From: Entomomonas moraniae
GTDB lineage: Bacteria > Pseudomonadota > Gammaproteobacteria > Pseudomonadales > Pseudomonadaceae
Direction of reading: 5' to 3'
DNA: 64,000 nucleotides
NCBI RefSeq assembly: GCF_003991975.1
Contig: NZ_CP029822.1
Location: 3,063,648-3,127,647 of the forward strand
Below, piece after piece: positions 56,591 to 64,000 of this stretch. The notes beneath the pieces are model-generated. The model worked only from the letters and a program-made list of their open reading frames with translations, ran no database searches and was not told the origin of the DNA. The position numbers and the translations under genes were made by a program. Each line of letters begins with the position of its first letter. The first letter of the stretch is position 1.

Positions 56591-57319
56591 ATGAAAAGTT
56601 TATCTTACCCCCATAGCGTTGCTGAGTTACAAGCAATACGTAAGGCAAATAGTACACGCCCTTTTTTAGCGAGAGGGCATCAGGTTGTTCGCTGTGAACG
56701 TTGTCGCCTAAATAAACACTACTGTATTTGTTCGTGGCAACCATCGGTTCATAGTAACGTAGGCATGTGTTTGTTAATGTATGATACAGAGCCATTTAAA
56801 CCTTCAAACACTGGTTGGCTTATTGCGGATATTGTTAAGGATACTTACGCATTCAGTTGGTCGCGCGTAGGCAATATGCAACAAGTAGAAGCGTTACTTA
56901 ATGACAGTAGTTGGCAACCTTATGTTGTTTTCCCGGGAGAGTATGCGCAAGAAGAGCGTGTATGCCACCAATTAGTTCCCTCTGATAAAAGACCTCTATT
57001 TGTATTATTGGATGGTACATGGCCTGAAGCGCGAAAAATGTTTCGTAAAAGTCCTTATTTAGATAAGTTCCCTGTTTTAAGTCTTACATCGGATCAGCTG
57101 TCACGTTATCAACTGAGGCGTTCTAACAATGACGCGCATCTTTGTACGGCGGAGGTGGCGGCGTTATGCCTTGATTTGGCAGGGGAAAGTCATGTGGCTG
57201 CGGCACTTAATCATTGGTTGGATGTGTTTACACAGCATTATCTAGCAGCCAGAGAAACCAAAAAAGTTAATACAGAAGATGCATTGCATAAGCAATTATT
57301 AGGGTCTATCGAGTATTGA
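56591..57319 (+). CDS. tapT: tRNA-uridine aminocarboxypropyltransferase, DTW-domain TapT/YfiP type
   Basis: 242 residues. It transfers the acp group of SAM to U47 of tRNAs. The N-terminal cysteine cluster is CERCRLNKHYCIC, and the DTW signature appears as LLDGTWPEARKMFRKSPYLD. LRRSNNDAHLCTAEVAALCL is the conserved C-terminal block. It follows the coiled-coil gene with no intergenic base. Confidence 0.88.
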   Translation: MKSLSYPHSVAELQAIRKANSTRPFLARGHQVVRCERCRLNKHYCICSWQPSVHSNVGMCLLMYDTEPFKPSNTGWLIADIVKDTYAFSWSRVGNMQQVEALLNDSSWQPYVVFPGEYAQEERVCHQLVPSDKRPLFVLLDGTWPEARKMFRKSPYLDKFPVLSLTSDQLSRYQLRRSNNDAHLCTAEVAALCLDLAGESHVAAALNHWLDVFTQHYLAARETKKVNTEDALHKQLLGSIEY

Positions 57320-57345
57320 TAAAATAGACCCTATTTGAGAGGGTT
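57301..57345. terminator. Two overlapping hairpins between tapT and budA
   Basis: AGGGTCTAT (57301-57309) can pair with ATAGACCCT (57324-57332), or ACCCT (57328-57332) can pair with AGGGT (57340-57344). The two are mutually exclusive. T tracts are short, so termination between these convergent genes is likely but not certain. Confidence 0.4.
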
Positions 57346-57348
57346 TGA

Positions 57349-58056
57349 TTAGTTCTCTACTTTTTTAATGATTTTGTCCATGTCCTCTATTTTTAAGTCA
57401 TGTTTTAAATACACTTCTTTATCAGATAATTCGATATTTAACGAATGTTTTACCTCGTAAGCTAATGTACCTTGTTTTATGGAGAAATCGATCACGTGTC
57501 CGCCAATTGATTTTTCTTTATTAATAAAATGGAGATGGAAACCAGCGACAGAAATGTTTTGGAAAAACTCAGGTGTCCAAAAGCCGATTAATGTCCCTTC
57601 AATATGGGTTAAATTATCGACTATCTGAAGTTCTGCCACTTCTAATGCCGTTTTACAGGGTTTGTCGTGTTCGCTAGGTCTTCTGATCTTTAGGGTATCA
57701 AATACTCCCTCGAGTTTGACGGCTAAGAAGACATTATCAAGCAGTGTATAGTTAGCTAGTTCTTGGTAAAGGGTATCTTTAGATAACAAATGATTAAACG
57801 TTGCCTGCTTGTCTGGAACAAAAGTAGTGATTTGTGCAAAAGGTAATTTTTCTGCATCAGTCATCAGTCTTAAACCTTTAGACCCTTTGGCTTCTAAAAA
57901 ATGGCAGCTATCAATAGTGACTTCCCCAGCTAAACCATCGGAACAACCTAATCCAAAATCACCGTGCTTTTTGATTTCTGAAATAGGGAATAATCCTTCA
58001 AAAACACCCCCCATAAGGGCATTAATACCTGAAAATTGAGAAATTTGTTTTTTCAT
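57349..58056 (-). CDS. budA: Alpha-acetolactate decarboxylase
   Basis: 235 residues. It converts alpha-acetolactate to acetoin. QFSGINALMGGVFEGLFPISEIKKHGDFGLG, LPFAQITTFVPD, GTLIGFWTPEFFQNISVAGFHLHFI and SIGGHVIDF match the family, with zinc-binding His residues in HLHF and GGHV. No acetolactate synthase gene is in the window. It follows an SDR gene by 25 bases, so the two likely form an operon for acetoin or butanediol metabolism. Confidence 0.93.
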   Translation of the reverse strand: MKKQISQFSGINALMGGVFEGLFPISEIKKHGDFGLGCSDGLAGEVTIDSCHFLEAKGSKGLRLMTDAEKLPFAQITTFVPDKQATFNHLLSKDTLYQELANYTLLDNVFLAVKLEGVFDTLKIRRPSEHDKPCKTALEVAELQIVDNLTHIEGTLIGFWTPEFFQNISVAGFHLHFINKEKSIGGHVIDFSIKQGTLAYEVKHSLNIELSDKEVYLKHDLKIEDMDKIIKKVEN

Positions 58057-58081
58057 TGTTAATAATCTCCTATTAATTCAC

Positions 58082-58837
58082 TTAATAGCGTACTAAGCCG
58101 CCATCAATGTTAAACGTTACGCCATTGACATAATCGGCCAGTTCCGATACCAAAAATAAAACACCTTTGGCTACCTCACTAGGGGCTGCTGGCCTATGTA
58201 GGGGGATTGCCTCTAATGATTTGTCATAGAGTGCCTTATCCATGTTACGTGTGATTTCAGTATCAATAAATCCAGGGCAAATCACATTGGTGGTTATGTT
58301 ATAGCCACCCGCTTCTCGGGCTACGCCTTTAGTAAAGGATATAATAGCTCCCTTTGTTGCGCCATAACAGGTGTTTCCTAAAAATCCGCCACCCATTTGA
58401 CCTGCAACAGAGGCAATATTAACAATTCGACCCCATTTATTTTGCATCATATAAGGCAGTGCTTTTTTAGTTAGCATGAAAACACTTTTTACATTAATAT
58501 CAAATAGCTTTTCCCATTCACTGACAGTAACATAGATAATATTTCCTTTAGAAATAATACCTGCATTATTAATCAAAATGTCTATACGCGTATCTTGGTC
58601 AATAATATTATTGATCAAGTTAGTTGTATCGGTATCTGATGCTACATCAGCATAAACAAAACGAGCTGAACCACCTTGTTGCTTTAGTTTTTGTATAGCA
58701 TTATTGCCAGCAGCTTTGTCTATATCGGTGATTACAACATTGGTACCGGCTTTAGATAATTCATTGGCAATATCAAATCCAATACCTTTAGCACCGCCTG
58801 TCACTAGTGCTACTTTACCATTAACATCGATTTTCAT
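58082..58837 (-). CDS. Short-chain dehydrogenase/reductase, candidate acetoin reductase
   Basis: 251 residues, Rossmann fold: TGGAKGIGFDIA (cofactor), NNAGI, catalytic Ser region NIASVAGQ, YGATK with Tyr and Lys, and the C-terminal FNIDGGLVRY. Sequence alone looks FabG/acetoin-reductase-like. The direct link to budA favours acetoin/2,3-butanediol interconversion, but other substrates remain possible. It precedes budA and diverges from a LysR-type regulator. Confidence 0.9.
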   Translation of the reverse strand: MKIDVNGKVALVTGGAKGIGFDIANELSKAGTNVVITDIDKAAGNNAIQKLKQQGGSARFVYADVASDTDTTNLINNIIDQDTRIDILINNAGIISKGNIIYVTVSEWEKLFDINVKSVFMLTKKALPYMMQNKWGRIVNIASVAGQMGGGFLGNTCYGATKGAIISFTKGVAREAGGYNITTNVICPGFIDTEITRNMDKALYDKSLEAIPLHRPAAPSEVAKGVLFLVSELADYVNGVTFNIDGGLVRY

Positions 58838-58914
58838 ATCAATATCCTCTATACTTAATTTATGTACCTATCATATCGTTAATAGATTGTGTCTCAAGCT
58901 AAAAAAATTAAACC

Positions 58915-59838
58915 TTGATTAAGCCTAAATTAAGCAGAAGTCTTAAGCATAATATTCCTCTAAACCTTATAAATGTATTTTTAGCGGCTGCTGAACAACA
59001 ATCATTTAAAATAGCGGCTGATAAGCTTTGTTTAACAACCAGTGCTGTCAGTCAGTCTATAAAAAAGTTAGAGGATAGGATGGGCGTATCATTGTTTACC
59101 CGTCGAACTAATGGGGTAGCGTTGACCCCTTTAGGTGTTGAGTTGCTTAAACATGTAAAAGCTGGAATGAGTGAAATTGAAAAGGGCATGGATCAAATTA
59201 CAAAAAGTAATAACACTATTTCTATTTTTTGCCCACCCGGTATTGCGACTGAGCTAATGGCCCCTTTTGTGTCTAAAGTTATTGCAGAGGGTTACCAAAA
59301 TATTCGTATGGAGTCTAATGAGCAATCATGCATAGAACATTACGATAAATACGATATAGCGATTATTTTAGATGAGTCTGCAAAGGCTATAGATAATACT
59401 TGTTATTTAGGGCCTGATTACTATTTTCCTTTCTGTCATAAAACACTTTATGACCAAATTAATTCCATAGAAGATTTATACAAAACATTACTTTTTTGTA
59501 ATGATCATGGCAAAGTAAATTGGAAAGAATGGTTTGCCTATAACAACATAGCTTACACACCGCATAAAACATTAACGTTCACAAGAGCCTCTCAGCTTTT
59601 GTCTGCTATTGATAATGGGTTAGGCGTTGGGTTGGAGTCTTATCGAGTGCTCTCCAATAAGCTTAAGGCTGGAGAGTATTGCTTGTGTAATTTACCCCAT
59701 TTAAAACCATTAATAAAAGATATGACATGGCTTTATATTAATCCTAATAAAAAAGATAATAAACAAATCAGTTTTTTTAAAAATCTTGTTTTAACCTTTT
59801 GTGCAACGGGGGTAACAGGAAAAATAAACACTGAATAA
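58915..59838 (+). CDS. LysR-type transcriptional regulator, divergent from SDR-budA
   Basis: 307 residues, with a TTG start at 58915 but no strong ribosome site, so the start is uncertain. The helix-turn-helix lies in LINVFLAAAEQQSFKIAADKLCLTTSAVSQSIKKLE. The substrate-binding domain follows from about residue 95. LysR regulators often control the divergent neighbour, so SDR-budA is the likely target, like BudR/AlsR in other bacteria. Inference from position. Confidence 0.88.
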   Translation: MIKPKLSRSLKHNIPLNLINVFLAAAEQQSFKIAADKLCLTTSAVSQSIKKLEDRMGVSLFTRRTNGVALTPLGVELLKHVKAGMSEIEKGMDQITKSNNTISIFCPPGIATELMAPFVSKVIAEGYQNIRMESNEQSCIEHYDKYDIAIILDESAKAIDNTCYLGPDYYFPFCHKTLYDQINSIEDLYKTLLFCNDHGKVNWKEWFAYNNIAYTPHKTLTFTRASQLLSAIDNGLGVGLESYRVLSNKLKAGEYCLCNLPHLKPLIKDMTWLYINPNKKDNKQISFFKNLVLTFCATGVTGKINTE

Positions 59839-59869
59839 ATAGATTGGTTGGGTTTTTATAAGAAATACA

Positions 59870-60760
59870 TTATTCAGTTTTTTTGTCTTGCCAGATCTGA
59901 GCAATAATCATCCCAGCAAACATCAATCCACAACCAACATAACCCCTAGCTGTAAGTGACTCATGTAGAAAAAGAGCACCACAAATAGCAGCGAAAACGG
60001 CTTCTAAAGATAATATAATGGCAGCATGTGAGGGTACGGCATCTTGTTGGGCAATTAATTGTAATGTAAAGCTAATGGCTACCGAGATAATGCCTGTGAA
60101 TAATATAGCGAGCACTGTAGGTGTCGTAAAATGTATATTCAACCCTTCGGTAGGGATGGCAATGAGTATACTGATAGAGGCACAAACCAAGCACTGTATA
60201 AATGCTACCGCGATGGGGTCATAGCGTGTCACGAGAAAGCCTGCTAATAAAACGTGAAACGCCCACGCAAAGGCGCTAATTAATGTGATTAGATCACCAA
60301 GATTTATGGTTAAATGATTGGTAATGGTTAATAATCCCATGCCAATGGTTGCTAAAATGGCGCCTAACCATGTGCCTTTATTGGTTTTTTGTTTTACAAA
60401 TAGGCCGATGATTGGGACGAGAATAACGTAAAGGCCTGTAATGAATCCGGAATTTGTAATTGTTGTATACTGTATTCCTATTTGTTGTAGGTTGATACCT
60501 AAGGTCAAAATAATACCTAATAATATTCCTCCAATAATGGTTTTTTGAGGGAAGATTTGTGATAAAGTAAGCTTACGCTGTTTAATATACAAAAGTAGAA
60601 TCAGTAGGAGGACTATACTGCCCAGTAGAAACCGAATACCTGAAAAAATAAATGGGCCCATGTCATTCATGGCGATATTTTGACCGAGGAAAGTGCTTCC
60701 CCATATCATTGCCGTAATGAGCATTAAAATATTAGCGCGGGTTGCTGGTTTTTTGAGCAT
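59870..60760 (-). CDS. DMT-superfamily (EamA) transporter
   Basis: 296 residues and ten predicted helices in two EamA repeats (AMIWGSTFLGQNIA in the first, AFAWAFHVLLAGFLV in the second). This superfamily mostly exports amino acids and metabolites. Substrate unknown. The start is ATG 60760 and no operon partner is present. Confidence 0.88.
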   Translation of the reverse strand: MLKKPATRANILMLITAMIWGSTFLGQNIAMNDMGPFIFSGIRFLLGSIVLLLILLLYIKQRKLTLSQIFPQKTIIGGILLGIILTLGINLQQIGIQYTTITNSGFITGLYVILVPIIGLFVKQKTNKGTWLGAILATIGMGLLTITNHLTINLGDLITLISAFAWAFHVLLAGFLVTRYDPIAVAFIQCLVCASISILIAIPTEGLNIHFTTPTVLAILFTGIISVAISFTLQLIAQQDAVPSHAAIILSLEAVFAAICGALFLHESLTARGYVGCGLMFAGMIIAQIWQDKKTE

Positions 60761-60890
60761 AAAATTAGGTTATAACTGTTGGTGAAATAACTTTGCCTTA
60801 AATTAGTGTGTTGTGCTAGTCTTATTTTTATAAAATTAGCGTATTTAATAGATAATAACTAATCGTAACTAAAGCATAGGAATATAGTAC

Positions 60891-61544
60891 GTGAATAAAT
60901 ATGATATCTTGATTGCGGATGATCATCCTCTATTTAGAGGCGCTTTACGACATGCGTTACTATTGGGGCTTGGTCCTGATACTAAATTAGTGGAAGTAGA
61001 CACTATTTCTAATTTAGAAAAAAGTTTAACTGAAAAGTCTGATTGGGATTTGGTACTACTCGATCTAAACATGCCTGGTGCTTATGGTTTTTCTGGTTTA
61101 GTGTTGTTACGTGGACAGTATCCTAAGATCCCCGTTGTGATGATTTCAGCACAAGAAGAACCTTCTATTGTGAGTCGTTCTAGAGAGTTTGGGGCAGTAG
61201 GTTTTATTCCAAAATCAAGCCCGCTTGAAACTATCCAACAAGCTATTCAACAAGTGTTAGATGGTGATGTGTGGTGGCCTTACCCTGAAAGTGCAGATGA
61301 TTTTGTTGATGAAGAAACGAAAGAAACCAGCGCTAAACTTGCCAGCCTTACGCCTCAACAATTTAGAGTATTAACCATGGTGTGTGATGGTTTACTCAAC
61401 AAACAAATTGCTTATGATTTAGATGTGTCAGAAGCAACCGTGAAAGCTCATATTACAGCTATTTTCCGTAAATTAGGTGTACGTACAAGAACCCAAGCGG
61501 CATTATTATTGCAACAAATGGAGTCTTTGGCTCAGTTTAAATAG
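60891..61544 (+). CDS. LuxR-family response regulator (ErdR-like)
   Basis: 217 residues from GTG 60891, with AGGA upstream. The receiver domain has the acidic pair in ADDHPLFRGAL, the phospho-acceptor Asp in LVLLDLNMPGAYGFSG, and the lysine in IPKSS. The C-terminal LuxR helix-turn-helix is LTPQQFRVLTMVCDGLLNKQIAYDLDVSEATVKAHITAIFRKLGV. It resembles Pseudomonas regulators of ethanol and acetate metabolism (ErdR/AgmR), from memory. No histidine kinase gene is adjacent. Confidence 0.9.
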   Translation: MNKYDILIADDHPLFRGALRHALLLGLGPDTKLVEVDTISNLEKSLTEKSDWDLVLLDLNMPGAYGFSGLVLLRGQYPKIPVVMISAQEEPSIVSRSREFGAVGFIPKSSPLETIQQAIQQVLDGDVWWPYPESADDFVDEETKETSAKLASLTPQQFRVLTMVCDGLLNKQIAYDLDVSEATVKAHITAIFRKLGVRTRTQAALLLQQMESLAQFK

Positions 61545-61562
61545 CCATAGCTTCGTGGTGGA

Positions 61563-61591
61563 AATCCTTTTCTAGCCAATAGAAAAGGATT
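61563..61591. terminator. Hairpin over the erpA stop, between convergent genes
   Basis: AATCCTTTTCT and AGAAAAGGATT pair perfectly over 11 bp around a 7-base loop. The left arm contains the erpA stop codon. There is no clean T tract after either side, so terminator strength is uncertain. Confidence 0.45.
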
Positions 61592-61928
61592 GTCCACAAC
61601 CACAAGTTGTAATGGCATGCGGGTTGTTTTTAACGATAAAACGTGAACCTTGTAGCCCTTCTTCATAATCAATTTCAGCCCCTGATAGATACTGAAAACT
61701 CATAGGATCAATAGCTAAAGTAACACCATTTCTTTCAATTAAGGTGTCATCTTCTGCTGTATCTTCATCGAAAGTAAAGCCATATTCAAAACCAGAGCAA
61801 CCGCCGCCTGTCACGAATACACGAAGCTTTAAGCGTTCATTTCCTTCTTCATCAATTAAGTTTTTTACCTTTCGAGAGGCATTTTCAGTGAATTGAATGG
61901 TGTTAGGTGTGAATGTTTCAATGCTCAT
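61572..61928 (-). CDS. erpA: Iron-sulfur cluster insertion protein ErpA
   Basis: An A-type Fe-S carrier, 118 residues from the ATG at 61928 (MSIETFTPN, as in Pseudomonas); an in-frame ATG at 61970 adds 14 residues of no similarity. The three cluster cysteines are in [11 protein letters not shown] and TTCGCGQSF. It delivers clusters to apo-proteins such as IspG/IspH. The minus-strand neighbours upstream are a small membrane protein gene and argC, close to the Pseudomonas order. Confidence 0.96.
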   Translation of the reverse strand: MSIETFTPNTIQFTENASRKVKNLIDEEGNERLKLRVFVTGGGCSGFEYGFTFDEDTAEDDTLIERNGVTLAIDPMSFQYLSGAEIDYEEGLQGSRFIVKNNPHAITTCGCGQSFSIG

Positions 61929-62041
61929 AATGGGTGTCTCCATGGTATTTAGGAAAAAATAAAATACCAATATATAGATAATAGCCGTGTATTATCTTAC
62001 TGACTTAAAGTGTACGTCAATTACTAATTCATAACAAAGCA

Positions 62042-62788
62042 TTAATTTATGCTTGTTGAATCCTGTGTTGGTAAGGGTATGGGAGCCCAGTCAAAGTAAT
62101 AAGTAGCAGGTTTATTTTTACCCGCAAGATGGGCAATAATTTTTATTGTCTTAGGGGTAAAATCATCTGGCAAAATAAGCTCTGCAAATTGATCCTTACT
62201 AGGAATCATCTCTAAATATTCAAAAGAGAATGGAATTGATTTGTCATGGTCCTCGGTCACTGACATTTCAGATAAAGGAACAGTTTTAGTTTTTTTGTTA
62301 GATATTCCTGTGATATAAATATTTAAATCGCCCTTAAGGATATTCTTTGTGCTGTCGGTACGAGTTAGTATCAGTTTGTATCGAAATACTTTATTAGTCT
62401 CTGTGGCTTGAATAATGACGTCTCTTACTACTAAGGGAGAGTCCGATTTATTCTTAGACAGTACAACTTTGTAAGACATGATGTCTTTTTGTTGTTGGTA
62501 GATTTGTTGTTCCAGCTGCATAATTGTCTTTCGAGCCTGCTCTATTGACTGAATGTTGATATGGTTTGTATTTTCTGCAACCAGTAGATTATTTTTTGTC
62601 TCTTGAAGCGAGTGTTCTAAGTTCTCAATTTTTGTTTTTTGGGCTAATAAGGTTTTATTAGAACCGCTGTTTGTTATTAATTTTCCACTGTAGAAGCTGG
62701 CAACAATAACAAACAGGGTAAGTAATATAATCGTGAGAAGCTGTAACTGATTTTTTTTGGGTAAAACGTTTTCTTGTAAATTACTCAT
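62042..62788 (-). CDS. Coiled-coil membrane protein next to argC (DUF6776-like)
   Basis: 248 residues: one transmembrane helix (about 18-38, LLTIILLTLFVIVASFYSGKL), a coiled coil (about 45-105), and a C-terminal beta-rich domain (VVRDVIIQATETNKVFRYKLILTRTD). It lies two bases downstream of argC, so the two are co-transcribed. Pseudomonas has a similar protein in this position. Function unknown; probably bitopic with a periplasmic domain. In Pseudomonas I recall a bactofilin gene between this one and erpA, which is not seen here. Confidence 0.85.
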   Translation of the reverse strand: MSNLQENVLPKKNQLQLLTIILLTLFVIVASFYSGKLITNSGSNKTLLAQKTKIENLEHSLQETKNNLLVAENTNHINIQSIEQARKTIMQLEQQIYQQQKDIMSYKVVLSKNKSDSPLVVRDVIIQATETNKVFRYKLILTRTDSTKNILKGDLNIYITGISNKKTKTVPLSEMSVTEDHDKSIPFSFEYLEMIPSKDQFAELILPDDFTPKTIKIIAHLAGKNKPATYYFDWAPIPLPTQDSTSIN

Positions 62789-62790
62789 AA

Positions 62791-63825
62791 TTAAGGCATT
62801 AGTGCAAGATTAGTTAATCCTAGGTTTTCTTCAAAGCCGAATAAGATATTCATATTTTGAATAGCTTGACCAGAGGCGCCTTTAACAAGATTATCGATGA
62901 CCGATAAAATGACAACTAAATCACCATTTTGAGGGCGATGAATAGCTATACGACAAGTGTTACAACCCTTAACGCTTCGTGTTTGTGGGTGGCTTCCTTG
63001 GGGAAGGATATCTACAAAAGGTTCATTGGCAAAGCGGGATTCATACAGTGCTTGTAAGTCTGTAAAGTGGTCTTTTACACGAACATAAAGGCTTGCATGA
63101 ATACCTCTTATCATGGGTGTTAAATGAGGTACAAAGGTCAGATTTACGGGTTGTTGTGCTATGCATTCTAGGCCTTGTTTTATTTCAGGTAGGTGACGGT
63201 GCCCAGCAACACTGTAAGCCATCATATTTTCAGTCGACTCGCAAAATAATGAACCAATTTTAGCTGAGCGCCCCGCACCACTAACACCTGACTTACAATC
63301 AGCAATGAGTTGTGACGTATCTGCAATGCCATGTTCAAGCAGTGGTAAGAACCCTAATTGCGTAGCTGTAGGGTAACAGCCCGGAACTGCAATTAAACGT
63401 GCTGATTTAATTTGCTCACGATTAACTTCGGGTAATCCATAGACGGCTTCATTAACTAAGTCAGGGGCTCCGTGGGGTTGGTTGTACCATTTTTCCCACT
63501 CATCGACATCTTTAATACGAAAATCTGCTGAAAGATCAATTATTTTAGTCCCTGCGGCTAAAAGCTCACCTGCCATCTGGTGGGCAACACCATGAGGGGT
63601 AGCAAAGAATACTACGTCGCAACTGGCTAGCTGTTCAGTATTTGGCGAGGTAAATTGAAGGTCTTTATAGTAGTCTCTTAGATTAGGGTACATATCGGCA
63701 ACATAAACACCTTCTTCTGAGCGTGAGGTGATAATAGCCACTTCAGCTTTGGGGTGTGATGCAAGTAAACGTAATAACTCTACTCCTGTATAGCCTGTTC
63801 CGCCGATGATACCGACCTTTATCAT
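62791..63825 (-). CDS. argC: N-acetyl-gamma-glutamyl-phosphate reductase
   Basis: It reduces N-acetyl-glutamyl phosphate in arginine synthesis. 344 residues. The NADP-binding motif is [17 protein letters not shown], the catalytic Cys lies in [10 protein letters not shown] near residue 149, and [10 protein letters not shown] is the conserved His block. Full length; the ATG follows AAGGT. Confidence 0.97.
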   Translation of the reverse strand: MIKVGIIGGTGYTGVELLRLLASHPKAEVAIITSRSEEGVYVADMYPNLRDYYKDLQFTSPNTEQLASCDVVFFATPHGVAHQMAGELLAAGTKIIDLSADFRIKDVDEWEKWYNQPHGAPDLVNEAVYGLPEVNREQIKSARLIAVPGCYPTATQLGFLPLLEHGIADTSQLIADCKSGVSGAGRSAKIGSLFCESTENMMAYSVAGHRHLPEIKQGLECIAQQPVNLTFVPHLTPMIRGIHASLYVRVKDHFTDLQALYESRFANEPFVDILPQGSHPQTRSVKGCNTCRIAIHRPQNGDLVVILSVIDNLVKGASGQAIQNMNILFGFEENLGLTNLALMP

Positions 63826-63862
63826 GTTTTTACCTTTTTCTAATTAGTCTCTAACAGTTGTT

Positions 63863-63891
63863 ATAATAAAGCTTGATGGATAAACAAACAA
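63863..63891 (-). promoter_or_regulatory. Putative promoter of argC
   Basis: On the minus strand TTGTTT (63891-63886) and TATTAT (63868-63863) are separated by 17 bases, about 40 bases before the argC start. Two hexamers with ideal spacing make this a fair sigma-70 candidate. Confidence 0.5.
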
Positions 63892-64000
63892 TAGTATCCG
63901 TCTCTTATCTTGATTATACTTATCATATAATTATGTAATTTTGTATGACTTTGTTGATTGAGAAATTTTACAAGGTATTGGGAGAATCTGTTTTGGTATT

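Overview
The window is an AT-rich gammaproteobacterial chromosome segment. Its gene order is that of Pseudomonadaceae: aspS-yebC-ruvCAB-ybgC-tolQRAB-pal-cpoB-queE-queC, crc beside pyrE, and argC close to erpA. Crc, QueE, AspRS, ErpA and the Tol proteins also read as Pseudomonas-type. AT-rich coding and low-complexity spacers point to an AT-rich member of that family, such as the insect-gut genus Entomomonas. That name is inferred from gene order and protein resemblance, not from a search. I saw no rRNA, tRNA, IS element, integrase or CRISPR array.

Layout. (1) 1-17.4 kb: the 3' part of a non-ribosomal peptide synthetase (NRPS) operon. It holds a large synthetase entering from the left edge, a second synthetase ending in a thioesterase, and a PvdE/SyrD-type ABC exporter, in one tightly coupled transcript. 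(2) 17.4-22.1 kb: photolyase and a lone PilY1-like adhesin on the minus strand. (3) 22.4-35.1 kb: a long plus-strand housekeeping block covering AspRS, YebC, the RuvABC resolvasome, the Tol-Pal envelope machine and two queuosine-precursor enzymes. Two oddities sit here: a cysteine-rich gene wedged between ruvC and ruvA that seems split by a one-base frameshift, and a tandem second tolA whose central domain is a hexapeptide repeat instead of the usual Ala/Lys helix. (4) 35.2-40.9 kb: a Na+/H+ antiporter, a small membrane protein, an oxidoreductase/aldo-keto reductase pair, and a minus-strand QmcA/NfeD pair. (5) 41.0-45.4 kb: a remnant of an SGNH acyltransferase, then anaerobic ribonucleotide reduction with the glycyl-radical segment encoded as its own 55-residue gene, and an alpha carbonic anhydrase. 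(6) 45.4-52.8 kb: GNAT acetyltransferase, a PabB-PabC fusion, Crc, PyrE, a PchB-like chorismate mutase, NfsB, and ThiC under a TPP riboswitch. (7) 52.8-64 kb: an IclR regulator facing an ACS-family MFS transporter, a coiled-coil membrane protein with TapT, an acetoin module (BudA, SDR, LysR), a DMT exporter, a response regulator, ErpA, a small membrane protein and ArgC.

How the genes work together. The NRPS operon should make and export a short peptide with at least one D residue. Adenylation pocket residues read by eye suggest Gly, then two hydrophobic or aromatic residues, then a Thr-like residue. The Tol block supports outer-membrane constriction at division. nrdD, the small radical gene and nrdG make dNTPs without oxygen, and budA plus the SDR suggest acetoin overflow metabolism. 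Together these fit a low-oxygen, host-associated life style, which is inference.

Most promising leads: the tolA duplication with its repeat-built second copy and a fossil tolB start codon; the three-gene class III ribonucleotide reductase; the frameshifted zinc-ribbon/membrane gene between ruvC and ruvA; and the NRPS module split between its condensation and adenylation domains.
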